Shown in pieces: positions 27,800 to 37,889 of a stretch of 64,000 nucleotides of DNA. Where the stretch lies: assembly GCF_000204135.1 (NCBI RefSeq), contig NC_015408.1, forward strand, positions 186,001 through 250,000, read 5' to 3'. Below the pieces are notes generated by a model, which saw only the letters and a list, made by a program, of their open reading frames with translations, made no database searches and was not told where the DNA came from. The stretch is from Chlamydia pecorum E58. Lineage in GTDB: Bacteria; Chlamydiota; Chlamydiia; Chlamydiales; Chlamydiaceae. Every line of letters starts with the position of its first letter. Within the stretch, counting starts at the first letter, position 1. The position numbers and the translations under genes were made by a program.

Positions 27800-28705
27800 T
27801 TAAAATTCTTCTCTTTGAGATGTTCCTAAAGACTGTCCCATAAGGCAGTGGGTTTCAAGTCCCATACGAGAATTTTTTAGCAAATCGCTTTCAAATTGAA
27901 TCACTTTGGGTAAAAACAACAAAATCACTGTAGACCCTCCAAAAGCAAAAAATCCCTTTTCTTCCCCTTTTCGATAAAAAATTCCTGGAGAAAAAGTTTG
28001 TTCTATAGAACCCACATTTAACGCTCCAACTTCAAGACAAAGGACATCTCCAAAGACTTCTGAGTGCAATACTGTGATCGCACGTTTATTTTCACAAAAC
28101 AAAATGAAGTTATCTTTGATGGCCATTGGGTGCACAGAAAATAGATAGCCATTAATAAGACGAGCAGAACCCGGGATACAATCACAAGGGAAGTGAAATC
28201 GATGGTAATCAAAAGGCGCAAGGCGCGCAATAACCATACTCCCTTGAGCGTACTGATTGACTAGACAACTATTCCCTAATAATTTAGAAAGAGAAAAATA
28301 TTTTGACTTTATGACAAATGTATCTAAATCTGAGATGTTAGGGTAAACTAAATAGCGTCCATCTACAGGCATGGTGCACACATTCGCACCTGGAGAAATA
28401 GGACGCGCTTCTGGACGTAATTTCCGAGTAAAAAAATCATTAAATGAGGTGTAAGCCGAAACGGGTTTCTGCAATTCTTTTTCTGAAATCTTATACCGCT
28501 CCATAAAAGGAACGATTTGTCTTTTTGTCCAAGAACGTTTTTGCAGCCACCCATATATTCGAGAAAACAAAGAATTTTTTGATAAAAATATAGAGAGTTT
28601 CTTCCCAATTTTTGAATTGTAAAAGAAATTCATTGTCGCTTCATAATAGATCGGCTCAACGACCCTCTGTCGTGTTTCTCGATCTATATATTGTAATTTT
28701 TTCAC
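27800..28705 (-). CDS. psd: Phosphatidylserine decarboxylase proenzyme
   Basis: A 301-residue enzyme that makes phosphatidylethanolamine. The autocleavage site is GGST in [13 protein letters not shown] near the C-terminus; cleavage before Ser creates the pyruvoyl group. Other family segments are [18 protein letters not shown], [10 protein letters not shown] and [15 protein letters not shown]. The frame is open from a TTG at 28753, but GTG at 28705 is preferred: GAGAG lies about seven bases before it, and the resulting length and N-terminus ([12 protein letters not shown]) fit the chlamydial family. Confidence 0.93.
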   Translation of the reverse strand: MKKLQYIDRETRQRVVEPIYYEATMNFFYNSKIGKKLSIFLSKNSLFSRIYGWLQKRSWTKRQIVPFMERYKISEKELQKPVSAYTSFNDFFTRKLRPEARPISPGANVCTMPVDGRYLVYPNISDLDTFVIKSKYFSLSKLLGNSCLVNQYAQGSMVIARLAPFDYHRFHFPCDCIPGSARLINGYLFSVHPMAIKDNFILFCENKRAITVLHSEVFGDVLCLEVGALNVGSIEQTFSPGIFYRKGEEKGFFAFGGSTVILLFLPKVIQFESDLLKNSRMGLETHCLMGQSLGTSQREEF

Positions 28706-28857
28706 AATTTTTCTCTCATATGAGCAAACAAGCAATATAAAAAAGATTATCAAAATATGCCAATTTAATTAGCTATTTTCCCCCAGAAGAAAACCTTCTT
28801 ATCTCTTTAATATCAAAACTGATATTCTAAATAGGGTTATTTCAACTCCTATTTTCT

Positions 28858-30189
28858 ATGCTTACAAATGATACCATTGCGGCAATTGCTACGCCTCCGG
28901 GGGAAGGGAGTATTGCCGTTGTTCGCTTATCTGGGCCTCAGGCAATTGCTATTGCCAATAAAGTCTTTTCTAAGAACATAGTTGACCTCCCTACGCACAC
29001 CGTCCACCTTGGGACAGTTTCATCTCAAGGGGTCATTATTGATCAAGTACTGCTGATCATTATGCGTGCACCACGATCGTTCACAGGAGAAGACGTGATT
29101 GAGATTCAATGTCATGGAGGGTATTTTTCCTGCACTCAAATCTTAGAAGCCCTACTTAACGAAGGAGCTCGAGGAGCGCTTCCTGGAGAATTTTCACAGA
29201 GAGCCTTTCTCAATGGGAAAATCGATTTAATACAAGCTGAAGCGATACAAAACCTCATTGCCTCTGATAATTTGGATGCTTACCATATTGCCCAAGGGCA
29301 TCTTCAAGGTCGATTTTCACAAAAAATTCAAGAAGTAGTAGATATCATTTTTGAAGCGCTAGCATTCATTGAGGTCCTCGCAGATTTCCCTGAGGAAGAA
29401 CAACCCTCTCTAGAGATCCCAGAAAGCAACATTCAAAAAGCTCTCGCTATGGTTTCGGAGTTTCTTGACAGCTTTGATGAGGGGCAACGTTTAGCTCAAG
29501 GGACTTCGATCATTCTTGCTGGGGAGCCTAATGTTGGGAAGTCCTCCCTTTTAAATGCTCTGACACAAAAAAACAGAGCAATCGTTACAGACATCCCCGG
29601 CACCACCCGAGATATTTTGGAAGAGTCCTGGACCCTCCAAGGTAAACGCATCCGTCTAATTGATACAGCAGGACAAAGAGACACCAATGATCTTATTGAG
29701 CAGGAGGGCATCAACAGAGCCCGCATGGCCATGGAATCTGCCCAAGGGATCCTCTGGGTAATGGATGCAACGCGGCCTCAAAATCCCCTCCCTGAAATCC
29801 TCTTTTCTAAGTCAACATTTCTAATTTGGAATAAAATCGATCTTGCTGCACCTAAAAAATTCAATACTAATCTCCCTGAGCTTGCCATATCTACAAAAAC
29901 TGGAGAGGGGATTTTAGAGCTAAAAACCGCTCTGCAGCAATGGCTCCAAAAAGAGTCTTCAGGGAAAAGTTCAAAAGTGTTTCTTGTATCTTCGCGCCAC
30001 CAAAGCATTTTGCAAACAATCCAGAGTAATTTAAAAGCTGCCCAGGACAAGCTCCTCTCCCAGCAACCTCCAGAGTTTATAGCTCAAGATCTAAGACACG
30101 CACTCTATGCTATTGGGAATCTCTCAGGATCTGAAGTTACAGAAGCCGTGTTGAGAGAAATTTTCAGTAAGTTTTGTATTGGGAAATAA
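28858..30189 (+). CDS. mnmE: tRNA modification GTPase MnmE
   Basis: A 443-residue protein with the N-terminal tetrahydrofolate-binding domain ([20 protein letters not shown]), a helical domain, and an inserted G domain with [13 protein letters not shown] (G1), GTTRDI (G2), DTAGQRDT (G3) and NKIDL (G4). It ends in FCIGK, the CxGK motif that provides the catalytic cysteine. With MnmG it installs the cmnm5 group on U34 of tRNAs. The next gene starts on the base after its stop. Confidence 0.97.
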   Translation: MLTNDTIAAIATPPGEGSIAVVRLSGPQAIAIANKVFSKNIVDLPTHTVHLGTVSSQGVIIDQVLLIIMRAPRSFTGEDVIEIQCHGGYFSCTQILEALLNEGARGALPGEFSQRAFLNGKIDLIQAEAIQNLIASDNLDAYHIAQGHLQGRFSQKIQEVVDIIFEALAFIEVLADFPEEEQPSLEIPESNIQKALAMVSEFLDSFDEGQRLAQGTSIILAGEPNVGKSSLLNALTQKNRAIVTDIPGTTRDILEESWTLQGKRIRLIDTAGQRDTNDLIEQEGINRARMAMESAQGILWVMDATRPQNPLPEILFSKSTFLIWNKIDLAAPKKFNTNLPELAISTKTGEGILELKTALQQWLQKESSGKSSKVFLVSSRHQSILQTIQSNLKAAQDKLLSQQPPEFIAQDLRHALYAIGNLSGSEVTEAVLREIFSKFCIGK

Positions 30190-30810
30190 ATGAAATACTT
30201 TATTCTCTCTACTCTAGATACGCTATTCCCTAACCCCAAGCCCTCATTAACCGGGTGGTCTACTCCTTTCCAGCTCCTTATTGCAATTCTCCTCTCAGGC
30301 AACTCTACGGATAAAGCTGTAAACTCCCTCACGCCGCGACTCTTTCGAGAAGCTCCCGATGCCTTTACTATGGCGCGTCTTCCCCTAAACACACTTTATG
30401 AACTCATTGCCCCTTGTGGCCTAGGCCAGAGAAAATCCCTATATATTCATCATCTAGCTACCCTTCTCCTTGAAAAATTTCACGGCGAGCCTCCAAGAGA
30501 GATGGGGCTTCTTATGCAGCTTCCAGGAGTTGGGAGGAAAACTGCCTCTGTCTTTCTCAGCATCATCTATCAACTCCCTACTTTTCCTGTAGATACGCAT
30601 ATTTTACGGCTATCTCACCGTTGGGGAATCTCTAAAAAGAAAAGCCCTTTAGCAGCAGAGAAAGATCTCGTAGCATTTTTTGGAGACAAAGTTTCTCCTA
30701 AGCTCCACCTACAGCTCATCTCCTATGCAAGGAAATTTTGTCCTGCCCTACACCACAAAATCCAACACTGCCCCATATGTTTGCAGATTTCTAAACACAC
30801 GAAGAAATAA
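30190..30810 (+). CDS. nth: Endonuclease III with an altered Fe-S loop
   Basis: A 206-residue DNA glycosylase/AP lyase removing oxidised pyrimidines. The helix-hairpin-helix LLMQLPGVGRKTASVF carries the catalytic lysine, and FPVDTHILRLSHRWG the catalytic aspartate. The C-terminal cluster region has only three cysteines (C184, C194, C197): the first is displaced (nine residues between first and second instead of six) and the fourth position, six residues after the third, is His203. The cluster may be lost or use histidine. Translation is probably coupled to mnmE. Confidence 0.93.
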   Translation: MKYFILSTLDTLFPNPKPSLTGWSTPFQLLIAILLSGNSTDKAVNSLTPRLFREAPDAFTMARLPLNTLYELIAPCGLGQRKSLYIHHLATLLLEKFHGEPPREMGLLMQLPGVGRKTASVFLSIIYQLPTFPVDTHILRLSHRWGISKKKSPLAAEKDLVAFFGDKVSPKLHLQLISYARKFCPALHHKIQHCPICLQISKHTKK

Positions 30811-30945
30811 ATATGGTTTTGCCTCTCTAAAAACTATAATATTTTCTTGTGCTTTTCTGAGTGAAATTTGTTTGCTTTCTAAGAGAGAGATTTTTTAAAC
30901 TGTATAAAGCTGTATCATCATCTCATCTAGAAAGTATTAAAAATC

Positions 30946-32187
30946 ATGAAAGCGAAGCATTCCAATGGGACTCATAAATGTGAGCCTTCCTTCTGGTCGA
31001 TTGGAGGGTCTATTTTTGCCATGTTTTTTGGCGCAGGAAATATTGTGTTTCCTTTGACTCTGGGCTACCATTGTCACGCACACCCATGGTTTGCATGTTT
31101 TGGGATGATATTGACCGCTGTGTGCGTCCCACTTCTTGGGCTTCTTAGCACACTTCTCTATTCTGGAGACTATCCCAGCTTCTTCTCCTCCATAGGGAAA
31201 GTCCCTGGGATGGTGTTAACCATAGCGATCCTATGTTTAATTGGGCCATTTGGAGGGATTCCTAGGGCTATTGCAATTTCACATTCTACTCTAGCCTCTT
31301 TGTCTGACTCTCAAACCTCATTGCTCCCAAGTCTTCCTGTCTTTAGCTTGATTTGCTGTGTATTGATCTATGTGTTTGCTTGTAAACTCAGTCGTTTAAT
31401 CCAATGGTTAGGCTCTGTATTTTTCCCCGTCATGCTCTTTTCCTTACTGTGGATTATCATTAAGAGCTTTCTTCTTCCTGCTAACCCAAGCACCGAGTTT
31501 ACTGCTATAACAAGTAGGCAGGCATGGTTTACAGGGTTAATGGAAGGATTTAATACAATGGATCTCTTTGCAGCATTTTTTTTCTGCTCCATCGTGTTAA
31601 TTTCCTTAAGGCAAATGCAAGCCGAAGAACAACATGGCCAGGATTCTGAGGATGAGGTACCCTTAAACTTCCAGAGAATCAGCAAGAGAAACATACGCGT
31701 ACTCATTTCTGGCTTTCTCCTTGCTGCCGTGCTACTTAGCTTAACCTATTTAGGATTTGCCCTATGTGCTGCGCGTCATGCAGGATTATTAGCACATGTA
31801 AGTAAAGGGCAGATCCTTGGCAGGATTTCCATGATTGCTCTAGGGCCTAATAGTATCTTAACCGGAACCAGCGTATTTATCGCCTGTTTAACTACAGAAA
31901 TAGCCTTAGTTGGGATTGTTGCAGATTTTTGTGCGCGCGTTATTGCCTCTAAGAAGTTAACGTATTCTCTTGCAGTTATTCTGACATTGATCCCCACATA
32001 TCTCATTTCCATTTTGAATTTCGAAAACATCAGTTTGCTAATTTTGCCTTTGCTACAACTCTGTTATCCTGCTTTAATTGCGTTAACTTGCGGAAGCATT
32101 GCATATAAGTTATGGAACTTTCGCCACGCTCAAGCTTTGTTTTATTTAACTCTCTCTCTTACAATCATTTTAAGATTGATAAGTTAA
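30946..32187 (+). CDS. brnQ: Branched-chain amino acid carrier BrnQ (CT554 homologue)
   Basis: A 413-residue integral membrane protein of the LIVCS family with about 12 hydrophobic segments. The N-terminal signature GGSIFAMFFGAGNIVFPLTLG (about 19-39) is typical of BrnQ, which imports Leu, Ile or Val with Na+ or H+. A hydrophilic acidic loop (about 225-245, EEQHGQDSEDEV) divides the two halves. In C. trachomatis, as I recall, brnQ is not beside nth, so this is a rearrangement point. Confidence 0.9.
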   Translation: MKAKHSNGTHKCEPSFWSIGGSIFAMFFGAGNIVFPLTLGYHCHAHPWFACFGMILTAVCVPLLGLLSTLLYSGDYPSFFSSIGKVPGMVLTIAILCLIGPFGGIPRAIAISHSTLASLSDSQTSLLPSLPVFSLICCVLIYVFACKLSRLIQWLGSVFFPVMLFSLLWIIIKSFLLPANPSTEFTAITSRQAWFTGLMEGFNTMDLFAAFFFCSIVLISLRQMQAEEQHGQDSEDEVPLNFQRISKRNIRVLISGFLLAAVLLSLTYLGFALCAARHAGLLAHVSKGQILGRISMIALGPNSILTGTSVFIACLTTEIALVGIVADFCARVIASKKLTYSLAVILTLIPTYLISILNFENISLLILPLLQLCYPALIALTCGSIAYKLWNFRHAQALFYLTLSLTIILRLIS

Positions 32188-32214
32188 ACTATTTTTGGAT
32201 TTGATAACGTACTT

Positions 32215-35200
32215 ATGGTTTTAGAAGCACTCGCGCCTTTTCGAAAAGTCGCACTGCAACTTTTTTCTATCAACCGCAAAGAAATCAAAGTAAGTTTTTC
32301 TAATGAATGTTATTCCATCCGCATTCCTGACAAGGACTCCCCGGAAGGTTTTTGGACAAGCACGCTAAAAATTGATCAAGAGAACCAGTTAACGTTTGCC
32401 TCTTGTAACTGCCCCGAAGGAGAGTGTTGTGAACATTTAATGACAGCATATTTTGCTGCTTATGATCCTCAAGCTCTAGAGTTCATTCATCGTAAGTTTC
32501 TACAGTCCTTTTGGTATCACTACTTTCTTAAACTCTTCCTAGATGCTGCGAAATTAGAAGCAAAAGAACATGAACGATATCTTCTGCAGACGCCGCAGCT
32601 TTTTTGTGAAATTTCCTGTAACTCTCCTGAAGCCTTCCAACGCTGGCTTCCTCTCATTCATGAATCTCAAGAACCTACAGCACGAACACTCACTACCTTC
32701 CCACAATCTGCACTATATCGCATCGCGAAGCAATGTTTCCTCTTTAACCTTGCTGGAGCGCGTCTACATATCCATGAAAATCCCCAAGGCTTCCCCTCAA
32801 AATTTTCTTTTCACTGGGAAGGGATTACTTGCACAGGAGAGATTCTAGACTTTCCTACATTAGAAAAGCTTTTCCCCACATTAGAGATCTCTCATACTAC
32901 TTTAGAGGAGTCTCACAAAGATTTTATTCTCTCCGCTATTCAAATAGACACTGAGAAATCACAAGTACGCTGTACTCTTGTTCCTGAATCTCCTAGGTTC
33001 CCACTTTCTCACGTTACACAGCTAGGCTCCCGAGGGTATCTTGCAGGAAGAAATGCTGTCATCTCTAACTCTAGAGAAATCTCCATCCCTATCTATCTTC
33101 TTCCTTTGCTTCCCGAAGCTCTTCAAAAACAACTGTTCCCCCAGCTAGATTATACAACAACAGAAAAGCCCTTACGCTATACTATCCACTTCCTTCGCGA
33201 CGCCTCGCTATCGTTCTCCGCTTACCTCCATACTCCCGGGGACCTTGATTCAGGGCAACTTCTTTTTCCCAATTACTGCTACAGTCCTAATCTTGGGCTA
33301 TTTCCTATTTCTGGAGCGCTTTCTCCTCAGATCTCATTTACCGTAAAATCAGATCAGGTGGAAGAATTCCTAGATAATATGGGCCACCAGATTCAAGAGC
33401 CGGGGTTTCAAGTTTTTACAGATGCACATCCTAAAGGGCATCTTACTTATAGTGTGACAGAACGTGGGGAGCTTCTTTTCCGCTATGATGTTGGGGAACC
33501 AACAGCTACAGAAATGTATTTTGGGAAATGGACTTATTTCCCTACTCAGGGGTTCTTTCTATTAGAGAAAAATACTAGCCCTATTCACGATGGGGTGATT
33601 GTTGAATCTGCAGATATCCCCGCTTTTATTGTACAAAACGAAGAAGCCCTACAGAAAATCTCCGGTTTTTTCACTCCACCGACAACCTCATCAATAGCTC
33701 TCTTTCTGGAAGTGCGCAAAGCAGAAAAATCTGGATTAGATCTTCTCCCTAAGTTTGAAGGGATAGAAACAGAGCAGGCCACACTATTTGGAAATTTCGT
33801 GTATCAAGAAGGAAAAGGGTTTACAAAACTTCCTATAACTCTACAAAAAATTTATTCCCTACCTAAGCACATCCCTGCAGAACAGGTCCCAGAGTTTATT
33901 CGAGAATTTTTTCGTAATGAAAAAATCCTCTTCCCCAATCCTGAAACACACCCTCCAGAAAGCTACGAACTCATTATCCAAGCAATATCGCGACCTCACC
34001 CAGCCTCTCCCCTACATTTGAAGCTCTCATTAAAGACAAATCTAGGTTCTGTGCCCTTAGGAACAGTGTTGCAAGGGATAAAAAATAAAAAAGCATATCT
34101 ATATACACAAGCAGGCTTTTTACACCTACAACACTGCCTTTTTCACTTTTTACAACAGTTTCTTGCTGTACATAAATGTCTTATTCCTGAAAGCACTCTC
34201 ATTGCTTCTGTTGCGGATATCTTTAAACTCGATGCCTTAGCCTCATTAACTCTTGCACAGGATGTTCTTGCGACAGAGGAAGACCTTCAATTCTTCTCGC
34301 AACTTAAGGCAGCATGTTTACCTCCTATCCCGCAAAACTTTTTCTCCACAGATCATCAACTTCGGCCTTATCAAAATAGTGGGCTACTGTGGTTATGGTT
34401 CTTATATAACTATCGTCTTTCTGGGCTTCTTTGTGATGAAATGGGGCTAGGGAAAACCCACCAAGCAACAGCATTGCTTGATGTCGTCTATCAATCCTCC
34501 AAAGAGCCTCCCCATCCAAAGTTCCTTGTAGTATGTCCTACGAGCGTATTACCCCATTGGGAACACATTTTAAGCTCTCACCTTGCTGGAGTGAGCATGT
34601 TTACATTCCATGGCCCTAATAAACCCAGCACTCTTCCTCCTTGTGATATTTTGCTCACCTCCTATGGAACACTACGGCAAAACTACTCGAAATTTTATAA
34701 GCTCGCCTTTACCATCGCTGTTTTTGATGAGATCCATGTGGCGAAAAATAAAACGAGCCAAATCCACAAAATCCTCTGTCGCTTAGATGCCCATATGAAA
34801 CTCGGATTGACAGGGACACCTGTGGAAAACAATCTTTTAGAATTCAAAGGTCTCTTAGATATTATCTTACCGAATTACCTCCCTTCTGATACATTATTTA
34901 AGAAGCTCTTTACACAGAAAGCCTCCTCAGAAGATCTTGAGGATATCCCCTCTCAAGATCTTTTATTAAAGCTTACCCGTCCGTTTATCTTAAGAAGAAC
35001 GAAAAAGCTCGTTCTTCCTGAGCTTCCAGAAAAGGTAGAATCTATTGTTCCCTGTGTACTCTCTGCAGAGCAAGAAAGGTTGTATGCTAAAGCTTTACAA
35101 CAAGAAAAAAGCCAAATCCAACAGCTCGAAACTGAAGAAACCACAAATTTCCTTCATATCTTTGCGCTTCTAAACCACCTAAAACAAATATGCGATCATC

Positions 35201-35793
35201 CTGCAGTCTTTTTCAAAAAGCCTGAAGAATACCATCACCATCACTCCGGGAAATGGAATGTTTTTGTAAAGCTCCTTCAAGATTCCTTAGCTTCTGGATA
35301 TAAAGTCGTCGTGTTCTCTCAATATATCCACATGATCCAAATTATCACGCAATATCTTGAAGAAATCGGGATAAAGTATGCCTCTATTCAAGGGAAGTCG
35401 TTAAACAGAAAAGAGGAAATCGAAAGGTTTTCTACAGATCCTACATGTCGGGTGTTTGTAGGGTCATTATTAGCTGCAGGGACAGGAATAAACCTTACAG
35501 CTGGGAATATTGTGATCATGTACGACCGTTGGTGGAATCCTGCTAAAGAAAATCAAGCTTTAGATCGCGTGCATAGATTCGGGCAGAAAAATACCGTGTT
35601 TATTTATAAATTAATCACGGAAAACACTCTGGAAGAGCGCATTCACTATCTCATAGAGAAAAAAATTCACCTTTTAGACAAAGTCATCGTTACACAAGAT
35701 TCTAACATTTTACATATGCTCAATCGTGAAGACCTCTTGGCAATCTTATCCTATAAAGATGAACATAACGAAATAGAAGAGCCGCAGATATAG
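32215..35793 (+). CDS. SWIM-domain SNF2-family helicase (CT555 homologue)
   Basis: A 1192-residue paralogue of the helicase at 12.7-16.2 kb. The same SWIM spacing CxCx5CxH appears near the N-terminus (C64, C66, C72, H74). The ATPase occupies about 715-1175, with CDEMGLGKTHQATAL (I), FDEIHVAKN (II, DEIH instead of DEAH), LTGTPVENNLLEFKGLLDII (III), FSQYIHMIQ (IV), LLAAGTGINLTAG (V) and QALDRVHRFGQ (VI). Both copies are complete. Two such proteins in so small a genome imply distinct roles, possibly in nucleoid packing; that is inference. It converges with the next gene, with one base between them. Confidence 0.93.
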   Translation: MVLEALAPFRKVALQLFSINRKEIKVSFSNECYSIRIPDKDSPEGFWTSTLKIDQENQLTFASCNCPEGECCEHLMTAYFAAYDPQALEFIHRKFLQSFWYHYFLKLFLDAAKLEAKEHERYLLQTPQLFCEISCNSPEAFQRWLPLIHESQEPTARTLTTFPQSALYRIAKQCFLFNLAGARLHIHENPQGFPSKFSFHWEGITCTGEILDFPTLEKLFPTLEISHTTLEESHKDFILSAIQIDTEKSQVRCTLVPESPRFPLSHVTQLGSRGYLAGRNAVISNSREISIPIYLLPLLPEALQKQLFPQLDYTTTEKPLRYTIHFLRDASLSFSAYLHTPGDLDSGQLLFPNYCYSPNLGLFPISGALSPQISFTVKSDQVEEFLDNMGHQIQEPGFQVFTDAHPKGHLTYSVTERGELLFRYDVGEPTATEMYFGKWTYFPTQGFFLLEKNTSPIHDGVIVESADIPAFIVQNEEALQKISGFFTPPTTSSIALFLEVRKAEKSGLDLLPKFEGIETEQATLFGNFVYQEGKGFTKLPITLQKIYSLPKHIPAEQVPEFIREFFRNEKILFPNPETHPPESYELIIQAISRPHPASPLHLKLSLKTNLGSVPLGTVLQGIKNKKAYLYTQAGFLHLQHCLFHFLQQFLAVHKCLIPESTLIASVADIFKLDALASLTLAQDVLATEEDLQFFSQLKAACLPPIPQNFFSTDHQLRPYQNSGLLWLWFLYNYRLSGLLCDEMGLGKTHQATALLDVVYQSSKEPPHPKFLVVCPTSVLPHWEHILSSHLAGVSMFTFHGPNKPSTLPPCDILLTSYGTLRQNYSKFYKLAFTIAVFDEIHVAKNKTSQIHKILCRLDAHMKLGLTGTPVENNLLEFKGLLDIILPNYLPSDTLFKKLFTQKASSEDLEDIPSQDLLLKLTRPFILRRTKKLVLPELPEKVESIVPCVLSAEQERLYAKALQQEKSQIQQLETEETTNFLHIFALLNHLKQICDHPAVFFKKPEEYHHHHSGKWNVFVKLLQDSLASGYKVVVFSQYIHMIQIITQYLEEIGIKYASIQGKSLNRKEEIERFSTDPTCRVFVGSLLAAGTGINLTAGNIVIMYDRWWNPAKENQALDRVHRFGQKNTVFIYKLITENTLEERIHYLIEKKIHLLDKVIVTQDSNILHMLNREDLLAILSYKDEHNEIEEPQI

Positions 35794-35794
35794 C

Positions 35795-36262
35795 TTAAGG
35801 ATGATATAACCTACGATACCCTTGATAGGTGAGTACAGAGCCTAGAATCCCATAGAGATACACGCGACTTTTTGGCCACGTGAGGGTCAACCCATCATCA
35901 GTAGCAAAAAATAAAATCAAAACCGCAAACGCTAAAAAGCCAATCCCTAAAAATCCCACTATCAACGGCCAATATTGCAACCACATATAGCGTGACTCTG
36001 GTTCTGTACTTTCTGCACTCAAATGTTTCTGATTGCCTAAAACTGCTTCCCAATCTTCAGAAGAAACAGCGAACAAATCTTCAACATCTCCCTTTGCGGA
36101 ATCTTCAGATAAAGAAACATGACAAGAAGCAAATCCCCCAGAAGTTACGGGAGGGTCTTGTAAAAATGCACTACAATAGGGACATTGTGATACGTGCTTC
36201 GAAACGCTTCCTTCACATTTCCAACACGTGCGTTGTACATCCGTTTCTTTAGCTAATGGCAT
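35795..36262 (-). CDS. Zinc-ribbon membrane protein (CT556 homologue)
   Basis: A 155-residue protein with a zinc-ribbon at the N-terminus (CWKC at 14-17 and CPYC at 28-31), an acidic middle (about 45-85) and two hydrophobic helices at the C-terminal end (WPLIVGFLGIGFLAFAVLILFF and VYLYGILGSVLTYQGYRRLY). The layout suggests a small inner-membrane protein with a cytoplasmic metal-binding head. I do not recognise a function. It is transcribed away from lpdA and converges on the SNF2 gene. Confidence 0.82.
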   Translation of the reverse strand: MPLAKETDVQRTCWKCEGSVSKHVSQCPYCSAFLQDPPVTSGGFASCHVSLSEDSAKGDVEDLFAVSSEDWEAVLGNQKHLSAESTEPESRYMWLQYWPLIVGFLGIGFLAFAVLILFFATDDGLTLTWPKSRVYLYGILGSVLTYQGYRRLYHP

Positions 36263-36447
36263 GGGGACTAAGCCTTCTTCAGTACAATTTATGAAGAGAT
36301 ATCAAACAACTCTACATGAAATACGCTTACTTCAGAGTTTCCTTTAAACTATAACTTCTATGGGGAAAAAATCAATGCTGAAAATTAATCATTAGATCTA
36401 AAATGCGTAAAAGCTCCTAAAATATGATGCCATGTCTTTGTACAATT

Positions 36448-36483
36448 CACTAATTAGTGGTATTACTTCAGCAATTTTATAAT
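36448..36483 (+). promoter_or_regulatory. Promoter of lpdA with overlapping palindrome
   Basis: A consensus -10 box TATAAT (36478-36483) lies 21 bases before the lpdA ATG. The best -35 match with an 18-base spacer is TTAGTG (36454-36459), which is the right half of a perfect 12-base palindrome CACTAATTAGTG (36448-36459). A weak -35 hidden in a palindrome fits a regulated promoter. Confidence 0.5.
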
Positions 36484-36503
36484 ATAAGAGTAGGAACACT
36501 TCG

Positions 36504-37889
36504 ATGACTAAAGAGTTTGACTGCGTTGTTATTGGTTCAGGCCCTGGGGGATATGTCGCCGCAATTACTGCAGCACAATCCGGCTTAAATACAGCTCTAG
36601 TTGAAGAACTACACGCAGGAGGAACCTGTTTAAACCGTGGGTGCATTCCTTCTAAGGCTCTAATCACTGGAGCACACCTCGTCTCTCAACTCTCACATGC
36701 AAAAGAGTTTGGGATTCATATAGAAGGGATGTCGATTGATTATTCCGCTATGGTAAGACGCAAAGATACCGTAGTACAAGGCATCCGACAGGGGCTAGAG
36801 GGGTTAATTCGCAGCAATAAAATCTCCGTTTTTCAGGGAAGAGGATCTTTAGTTTCCTCTACAGAAGTTAAGGTTATCGGAGAAAATACTGACATTCTCA
36901 AAACAAAAAAAATCATTCTCGCAACAGGCTCTGAACCCCGCCCTTTCCCAGGAGTCCCTTTTTCCTCGCGAATCCTTTGCTCTACAGGGATATTGAATCT
37001 TTCTTCCTTACCTAAAACGCTAGCAATCATTGGCGGAGGAGTCATTGGTTGTGAATTTGCCTCCTTATTCCACGCTCTAGGGGTAGAAGTTACCTTAATT
37101 GAGGCAATGGATCAGATTCTCCCTATCAATAATCTCGAAATTTCTAAAACAATTACGTCAGAATTTACAAAACGAGGCATACGCGTGCTTACAAAAGCTT
37201 CGGTCTCTGCGTTGCAGGAGACCGAAAGTAGCGTTACCATGCAAATAAACGCTCAGCCTGAAACCTTTGATTTTGTCTTAGTAGCAATTGGCCGAACATT
37301 TAACACAGCGAACCTCCACCTAGATAAAGCTGGCGTGATCTGCAATGACCGTGGAATCATCCCCGTAGATGACATGATGCAAACAAATATTCCTAATATT
37401 TACGCCATTGGCGATATCACAGGGAAATGCTTGCTTGCACATGTTGCCTCCCATCAAGGAATTATCGCAGGGAAAAATGCTTCTGGGCATACGAAAGTTA
37501 TGGATTACTCTGCGATCCCTTCTGTGATTTTCACGACACCAGAAGTTGCCATAACAGGGCTCTCCCCTTACGAAGCGCAACAGCAAAATCTCCCTGTTAA
37601 ACTCACAAAATTTCCCTTCAAAGCTATAGGGAAGGCCGTTGCCATGGGGGAGTCTCAAGGTTTTGCCGCAATTCTTAGTCACGAAACCACACAACAAATT
37701 TTAGGAGCCTATGTCATCGGCCCCCATGCGGCTTCTCTCATTGGGGAAATGACTCTCGCTATCCGTAATGAACTTACATTGCCTTGCATCTATGAGACAA
37801 TTCATGCCCACCCTACACTTTCTGAGGTTTGGGCAGAAGGGGCAATGCTCGCTGCCAATCATCCTCTACATCTTCCTCCGAAATTATGA
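36504..37889 (+). CDS. lpdA: Dihydrolipoamide dehydrogenase (E3)
   Basis: A 461-residue flavoprotein that reoxidises lipoamide in the pyruvate and 2-oxoglutarate dehydrogenase complexes. The FAD-binding [11 protein letters not shown] (11-21), the redox disulfide [13 protein letters not shown] (C42, C47), the NAD-binding [14 protein letters not shown] and the C-terminal HAHPTLSE with the catalytic His-Glu pair are all visible. Length is usual. The lipA start overlaps its stop (ATGA), tying lipoamide use to lipoyl synthesis. Confidence 0.97.
   Translation: MTKEFDCVVIGSGPGGYVAAITAAQSGLNTALVEELHAGGTCLNRGCIPSKALITGAHLVSQLSHAKEFGIHIEGMSIDYSAMVRRKDTVVQGIRQGLEGLIRSNKISVFQGRGSLVSSTEVKVIGENTDILKTKKIILATGSEPRPFPGVPFSSRILCSTGILNLSSLPKTLAIIGGGVIGCEFASLFHALGVEVTLIEAMDQILPINNLEISKTITSEFTKRGIRVLTKASVSALQETESSVTMQINAQPETFDFVLVAIGRTFNTANLHLDKAGVICNDRGIIPVDDMMQTNIPNIYAIGDITGKCLLAHVASHQGIIAGKNASGHTKVMDYSAIPSVIFTTPEVAITGLSPYEAQQQNLPVKLTKFPFKAIGKAVAMGESQGFAAILSHETTQQILGAYVIGPHAASLIGEMTLAIRNELTLPCIYETIHAHPTLSEVWAEGAMLAANHPLHLPPKL

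Noticed and set aside
28809..28826. AATATC/GATATT inverted repeat before mnmE
   Set aside because: Six base pairs in AT-rich DNA, likely by chance.
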